Source of the DNA: Beta vulgaris subsp. vulgaris
Lineage: Eukaryota > Streptophyta > Magnoliopsida > Caryophyllales > Amaranthaceae
DNA length: 64,000 nt
Direction: 5' to 3'
NCBI RefSeq assembly: GCF_026745355.1
Contig: NC_079206.1
Coordinates: forward strand, 48,734,448-48,798,447
The notes below the pieces were generated by a model. It had not been told where the DNA came from. It did no database searches and saw only the letters and a list, made by a program, of their open reading frames with translations. The translations under genes were made by a program, and so were the position numbers. Shown here piece by piece: positions 57,930 through 64,000 of this stretch (position 1 is the first letter of the stretch; each line of letters begins with the position of its first letter).

Positions 57930-60810
57930 GCACAAACTCATATGAATAAATAGAGTTACTCTTATGAGTAAATGAAATTACTTGTGTGAATATGTGGTTA
58001 CTCTTGACAATATAAGGGTGTTACTATTGTAAACAAACGTAGTTACGTTTATAACAAAAAGGAGTACTAATCAGTTTACTCTTATGAACGAATAAGGTTA
58101 CTCGTATGAAAAAATGAGTTTCATCTGTGAATGATTGAGTTACTCGTATGATTAAATAGGATTGTCGTATGATTGAATAGGATTGTCGTAAGATTAAATG
58201 AGGTTAATCGTATTACTTTTCTGAACAATTGGGTTTACTCATATGATTAAATAGGCTTATCATATGATTAATTGAGCTTGTATGAAGAAATGGGTTACTT
58301 TCTGAACTATTGGAGGGTCAACCGTATAATTAAATATGGTTGTCGTATAATTAAGTGAGATGATTCGTATGAAAAATATGGGGTTATTTTTTTTTTTAAC
58401 AATTGGGTTTACTCGTATATTCAATAGGGTCATCGTATGATTAAGTAAGACTACTCGTATGAAGAAATGGAGTTACTTCTATGAATGATTGGGGTTAGTT
58501 GTAGGGTTGCTGAGAGTATTGCTTGGACCTCAACAAACAGCAACTCAACCCATTTTTTGCGGTTTGGATTGTATCGACAGAAAATCGTATCTCCCCATTG
58601 AGTACCTCATGATGAATCATATAGTCATCCTAATTGGTCCTGTCCAAAGAAAGAGCAATCGGACGAGCTAAGCGCAAAAGCATTTCAAAAATATAAAGTC
58701 TATTTATTAAATCCAAGCTCGGTTTTAAATGCCCAATTAGTTATTCATGATAATTAATAGTATTTTCTATTATTTAATATTAATTATTGTCGATAATTAA
58801 TTTTAAAGGATATTTCGAACATCAAATTTTTATTCTTTATGATAGAGGATTTTATATTTCAAAAGATAAAAAAAATCTTAAAACAATAAAAAATCGGCCA
58901 GAAAGCAAGTGCGCCTGCATGTGACTTTATCTTTTCGATTTGTTTTCGGCTTCCTTTGCCCGAAAATACCTTGTTTCTTCGAACGAATTTTCACAATGCT
59001 GGAACGCATTAATACCTCGTTATCCCTAAAGTCAAACAGTCAAACTCATACTCAATCTTACATTCAAACACATTCATACCTTTAAATTTCTATTTCAAGC
59101 ATCAAGATTACTCAACCTGAAGATCGTTCATAAGATACAGGCAACATATGTATAATTCCTGAAGGTCAATTTCAATTAATGTCTTGTTATACTACAATCT
59201 ACTTATCATGGTGTAGATCTTAAAGGTATTAACGGTTTCTTGTACATTCTTCTCTACTCTTTTTTTTATTTATTTCTATTTTATATTATATTCTTCATAT
59301 GCATGATTGTATGTTTAATGCTTTCATCACCGCACATGCTTATTCTTGCTAATCCAAGACCCAAAGAACTGTTCCAACATTAAATTCAGATAATTGGATA
59401 ATCTGATTAGGATCTCAATAATTTGATTTTATAATAACGTCACCAAATATTAGTCTTATGTTAATTTGTTTAATGAATCAACATAGATTAATTATACATT
59501 ATATTAAAATGTTTCACGTTTATTTATTTGCATAAATATATATATGAATCGATATTAAGTAGAGACCATCAATATGTGAACGTGGTTCATGACCGTGTTT
59601 GTAACCTCACCCCAAACTCAATATATGGTCATTGACCATTAATGGAGTCATGACGGGAAATTCTACATTGGATAAGTTCCTAAGTTGTCCTTATGATTTC
59701 TTAGTATCATATTAAATTTATGAGTCTTTCTTTAAAGATTTGCTGGCGAAGACCAAACCGCACCATAAACCATAAACCTATTTGTATAATATTTTTTTTT
59801 TTAATTTATATTGGCAATCTGAACTTTTTGTATTTGATTATCTAGTTTGGAAACAAATGTATTAGGTTTTCATCGATTTTATACGACATATTTTAGTCAT
59901 TTATGAGTTACTTTTCCAACCATGTGCCTAATTAAATATTTTCCAGCAACAAGTTTACAACCTTTACCAAAGTCTACAAATATATAGAAAAAAGTTGTTT
60001 AGCACCGCACCAAAGATTCACAAATATAGAAAAAATGGTTTCAAAACTCATATCGTGAATGAAAAATGGTTAATTCGCAAACCGGACGGCGCCAAACGAT
60101 TTCACGTGGTGGGTTTAGGTTGGTTTTGGCAAAAGTGCAGTACGATTTGGTTTGGAAAAATGTCAAACTGCATATTTTCAAATTGGTTTGGGTTTATCCC
60201 TAACTACACTAACCCAACCGACGAACAACCCTAGTTCCTTGTGTGCTTAAATGGGGTCGTTGTATGATTAAGTGAGTTACTTGTATGAAGAAATGAGGTT
60301 ACTCATATGAAGAAATGAGGTTACTTGTATGAATAAATGAGGATACTGTTGTAAACAATGAGGATTACTCTTATGATTAATTGGCATAATCATATGACTA
60401 AATAGGTTATTCTTATGAATGAGTGAGTTCACTCATAAAATAAATAAGGTTATTCGTATTGATAAATGGGGGATATTTTATTGACAATTGGAGTTACTCA
60501 TATGAATAAATAAGTTTACTCGTATTGATAAATAAGGGTTATTTTTGTGAACTATTGGAGTTAATCATATGAATGGATATGGTTTCTCGTATTGATAAAT
60601 TGTGATTACTTTTGTAACACAATTGGAGTTACTCGTATGATTAAATAGGGTTGTCGGATGATCAAATGAGGTTACTCTTATAAACAAATGAGGTTAGTTG
60701 TGTGAAGAAATGAGGTACTTTTGTGAGCAATTGGGTTACTCGTGTGATTAAATGTGTTCGTCGTATAACTAAATGAGGTTACTCCTACTAACAAATTATA
60801 TTACTCTTGC
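57930..60810. repeat. Degenerate minisatellite, unit about 24 bp, split by an hAT-like element
   Basis: Units of the type GGTTACTCGTATGAATAAAT(GA) repeat with much variation at 57930-58493 and again at 60242-60810. The segment between is the hAT-like insert. Removing the insert restores a typical unit (GGTTAGTTGTGTG..AAATG; a near-identical unit occurs near 60692), so this was one array of about 1.1 kb. Confidence 0.8.
58502..60233. mobile_element. Non-autonomous hAT-like element
   Basis: Ends TAGGGTTG (58502) and CAACCCTA (ending 60233) form inverted repeats, with further partial pairing inward. Flanking 8-bp sequences GTTAGTTG (58494-58501) and GTTCCTTG (60234-60241) match at 6 of 8, the length expected for hAT. 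TAGGG-starting termini are common in plant hAT elements. The 1.73-kb interior is AT-rich with no transposase frame. Subterminal sequences contain GGTTTGG/CCAAACC motifs on both sides. Confidence 0.6.
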
Positions 60811-61510
60811 GTTCCTGGATTTTGAAACTGTTTTCGTGTTGCAATGATGCATCCTAGTACTCTTCACGCTACGCAAATCTGAGTCGTTTTCAGTCCCTTA
60901 AAGATCATTTTCTAATTTTGATGGTATTTTGAAGTCCAAAATCAACTATATTTAGGAATATAATTCATTTGATTTTCGAAATCTTCTATTAATTATTAAG
61001 AATTATTAATATATATTGAAAATATAATTAATTATCTGAATTAATTAATTACGCATTTATGAAAATGGGCTCGAGAATACAATTAATTATGATGTATAAT
61101 TAATTGGCTCTTAAAAATGAGCTTGAATTTGTTTTAAGCGAATAAATAGACTTTATGTTCGTAACTAATTTCAGGCTTAGTTTGTCATATTTCGCTTCCT
61201 TTGGACCGGACCAGTTACCATGATGATATGTTGCATCATTGTGTGCTGAATGGGGAGACACGAGTATGTGTGTACAAACAATTATCACTATACTAGGTCT
61301 TTAGGTTTTTAATTAGTTTATATATATAATATATGATAATGTAACAAATTTTACCCAATGCATGAAATGTATAATAAGACTAATTCAATTAAAATACACA
61401 TAATTGCATGTTAGGCTAGCTAGATACCCTGAACTAGCCCCTTTTTCCATCTCCATCCATCATCATCGTCCTCGAGCCTCCTACATCTTCTCCGGCTATG
61501 GATGGCCATT
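60811..61510. other. Intergenic, unassigned
   Basis: AT-rich, including a TTAATTA-rich stretch around 61000-61110. Two short frames (61100-61288 minus, 61404-61598 plus) have no recognisable content. Confidence 0.4.
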
Positions 61511-64000
61511 TATGGTCATTCCTAGTATGTTTCCTTTCATTTTTTGCTGCTTTTTTCTTTTTTCTTTTTTCTTTCTATGCTTATATTTAATACGTTAGTA
61601 TGTTTTTGTGAGAGTTTCTCTCTCCTTGTTATGGGAGTTTTTGTAATCAAAATTTGTACAGAGTTTTAACAAATATTAGTTCTTCATTAACAATCATTTG
61701 AATTAAATCATATTCTAGTTTCAAAAATACATTACATTGATAGTAGTCTCGTAGAAAGTTGCATAGCGATGTGAAAACAATGATTTTCAGAAGTGTTAGA
61801 TCTAATAAACGATCATGATTTTGCTATATTAGGATTATGTTTATTTTAATTTGATAAGTATTTGTTAGTTTTTGAATTTTATTATAGATGTCGTATTATT
61901 TCAAATCAATGAGTTACATTTCACGTAAACAAATTTAAACTCATAATTCTTCATGACCATCATTCATTTATAATTCTTGCCATGTAAAACCTTTTTGAAA
62001 GTAAATAAGAGAAATGAGTGATCATCGAATTCCCACCTCCTAGTTGTGTAATTTTCGAAGTTGATTCTTCTTCTCCAAGCTCTCCGTTGGGTCTGTACAA
62101 AAAAAAAAAAAACGATTTAGTGTTTACCTTGAAGATCCGCATTCTTTTCCAAATGTCTACATTGGGGGCCTGGGGCATTAAATTATTGTGGCGGCCATAT
62201 CAATATCGGGCAACTTGCTTCAAATGTAAGTCTGATAATAAGTAACCAATTTGTAAACATTTTAATTAGTTTTTAATTTCCAGCGATGTTCCGGATTGGT
62301 AACACTTTCATGTTAAAAAATATAATTTTATTTTCTGCTGCCATATCTAGTATGTTTCCTATCCGGATTGGTAACAATTTCATTTATGGTCATTCCTAGT
62401 ATGTTTCCTTTCATTTTCTGCTGTTTTTTTCTTTTTTCTTTTTTCTTTCTATGCTTATATTTAATACGTTAGTATGTTTTTGTGAGAGTTTTTCTCTCCT
62501 TGTATGGGAGTTTCTGTAATCAAAATTTGTACAGAGTTTTAACAAATATTAGTTCTTCATTAACAATCATTTGAATTAAATCATATTCTAGTTTCAAAAA
62601 TACATTAGATTGATGTAGTCTCGTAGAAAGTTGCATAGCGATGTGAAAACAATGATTTTCAGAAGTGTTAGATCTAATAAACGATCATGATTTTGCTATA
62701 TTAGGATTATGTTTATTTTAATTTGATAAGTATTTGTTAGTTTTTGAATTTTATTATAGATGTCGTATTATTTCAAATCAATGAGTGACATTTCACGTAA
62801 ACAAATTTAAAACTCATAATTCTTCATGACCATCATTCATTTATAATTCTTGCCATGTAAAACCTTTTTGAAAGTAAATAAGAGAAATGAGTGATCATCG
62901 AATTCCCACCTCCTAGTTGTGTAATTTCCGAAGTTGATTCTTCTTCTCCAAGCTCTCCGTTGGGTCTGTACCAAAAAAAAAAAAAACGATTTAGTGTTTA
63001 CCTTGAAGATCCGCATTCTTTTCCAAATGTCTACATTGGGGGCCTGGGGCATTAAATTATTGTGGCGGCCTATCAATATCGGGCAACTTGCTTCAAATGT
63101 AAGTCTGATAATAAGTAACCAATTTGTAAATTTTAATTAGTTTTTAATTTCCAGCGATGTTCCGGATTGGTAACACTTTCATGTTAAAAAATATAATTTT
63201 ATTTTCTGCTGCCATATCTAGTATGTTTCCTATCCGGATTGGTAACAATTTCATTTATGGTCATTCCTAGTATGTTTCCTTTCATTTTCTGCTGCTTTTT
63301 TCTTTTTTCTTTTTTCTTTCTATGCTTATATTTAATACGTTAGTATGTTTTTGTGAGAGTTTCTCTCTCCTTGTATGGGAGTTTCTGTAATCAAAATTTG
63401 TACAGAGTTTTAACAAATATTAGTTCTTCATTAACAATCATTTGAATTAAATCATATTCTAGTTTCAAAAATACATTAGATTGATAGTAGTCTCGTAGAA
63501 AGTTGCATAGCGATGTGAAAACAATGATTTTCAGAAGTGTTAGATCTAATAAACGATCATGATTTTGCTATATTAGGATTATGTTTATTTTAATTTGATA
63601 AGTATTTGTTAGTTTTTGAATTTTATTATAGATGTCGTATTATTTCAAATCAATGAGTGACATTTCACGTAAACAAATTTAAAACTCATAATTCTTCATG
63701 ACCATCATTCATTTATAATTCTTGCCATGTAAAACCTTTTTGAAAGTAAATAAGAGAAATGAGTGATCATCGAATTCCCACCTCCTAGTTGTGTAATTTC
63801 CGAAGTTGATTCTTCTTCTCCAAGCTCTCCGTTGGGTCTGTACCAAAAAAAAAAAAAAACGATTTAGTGTTTACCTTGAAGATCCGCATTCTTTTCCAAA
63901 TGTCTACATTGGGGGCCTGGGGCATTAAATTATTGTGGCGGCCATATCAATATCGGGCAACTTGCTTCAAATGTAAGTCTGATTAATAAGTAANCACGAG
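61511..64000. repeat. Tandem repeat of about 871 bp, at least 2.85 copies
   Basis: Copy starts (TATGGTCATTCCTAG) are at 61511, 62385 and 63256, giving periods of 874 and 871 bp. The third copy runs off the window. Copies are nearly identical, differing mainly in poly-A length (for example near 62100, 62972 and 63845) and a few substitutions. Each unit holds a smaller internal duplication (CCGGATTGGTAACA occurs twice, about 70 bases apart). Open frames inside each unit (for example 61960-62178 minus) repeat with the unit and are not recognised. Confidence 0.9.
63994..63994. other. Ambiguous base (N)
   Basis: A single N interrupts the third tandem repeat copy; the following bases CACGAG do not match the expected continuation (CCAATTTG). 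It may mark an assembly or polishing problem in the repeat. Confidence 0.8.

Noticed and set aside
57930..60810. CRISPR-like spaced repeats
   Set aside because: Units are degenerate and directly adjacent without unique spacers, in a plant genome; it is a minisatellite.

Overview
This window looks like a chromosomal segment of a flowering plant, most likely a eudicot with a transposon-rich genome. The evidence is one spliced SWEET sugar-transporter gene plus plant-type Ty3/gypsy, Athila, CACTA, MULE and hAT elements, a tRNA-derived SINE, AT-rich spacers and GT-AG introns. I cannot name the species. A single N at 63994 and many single-base indels around 34-48 kb point to a long-read assembly. 

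Layout. 1-2900 is AT-rich spacer. 3025-6954 (minus) is a complete six-exon clade III-type SWEET gene, the only intact host gene seen, with a SINE in its last intron and a TATA box near 7170. 7860-9475 is non-coding repeat-like sequence. 9476-18070 is a 5'-truncated Tat-lineage Ty3/gypsy element: broken gag, protease, RT, RNase H, a second (archaeal-type) RNase H and integrase on plus, a broken antisense ORF set on minus, a polypurine tract and a 3' LTR. 18090-19260 (minus) is an Athila-like gag fragment. 

19500 to about 56.6 kb is best read as one old Mutator-like element (MULE) with two convergent genes, a plus-strand transposase and a minus-strand plant-mobile-domain (PMD) gene. It has been split by later insertions. 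CACTA-1 (20433-24902) lies in the transposase. CACTA-2 (25555 to 49298/54450) lies in the PMD gene. CACTA-3 (25902 to 37191/52984) is nested in CACTA-2 and carries TNPA-like and partial TNPD-like genes. A chromodomain LTR retrotransposon (37824-48455) is nested in a gene fragment carried by CACTA-2. Target-site duplications support every level: GAG, AAG, CTC and GTTGG. In the first two cases, removing the insert restores a continuous reading frame. 

The CACTA elements carry pieces of host genes: topoisomerase II (CACTA-1), 2-alkenal reductase (CACTA-2), and aspartate aminotransferase plus an unidentified 288-codon antisense ORF (CACTA-3). A block of about 5.1 kb (34034-49785 without the LTR element) is repeated in tandem at 49786-54937. 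It is either a real tandem duplication or a false duplication joining two haplotypes that differ by the LTR insertion. 

The right end holds a degenerate minisatellite of roughly 24 bp (57930-60810) split by a non-autonomous hAT-like element (58502-60233), then an approximately 871-bp tandem repeat that runs off the window (61511-64000). Apart from the SWEET gene, nothing here appears to work as a pathway. The interest lies in insertion history, gene capture and assembly structure. I did not find a clearly new biological system. The best candidates for something undescribed are the unidentified ORFs carried inside CACTA-3 and the MULE with a convergent PMD partner gene.
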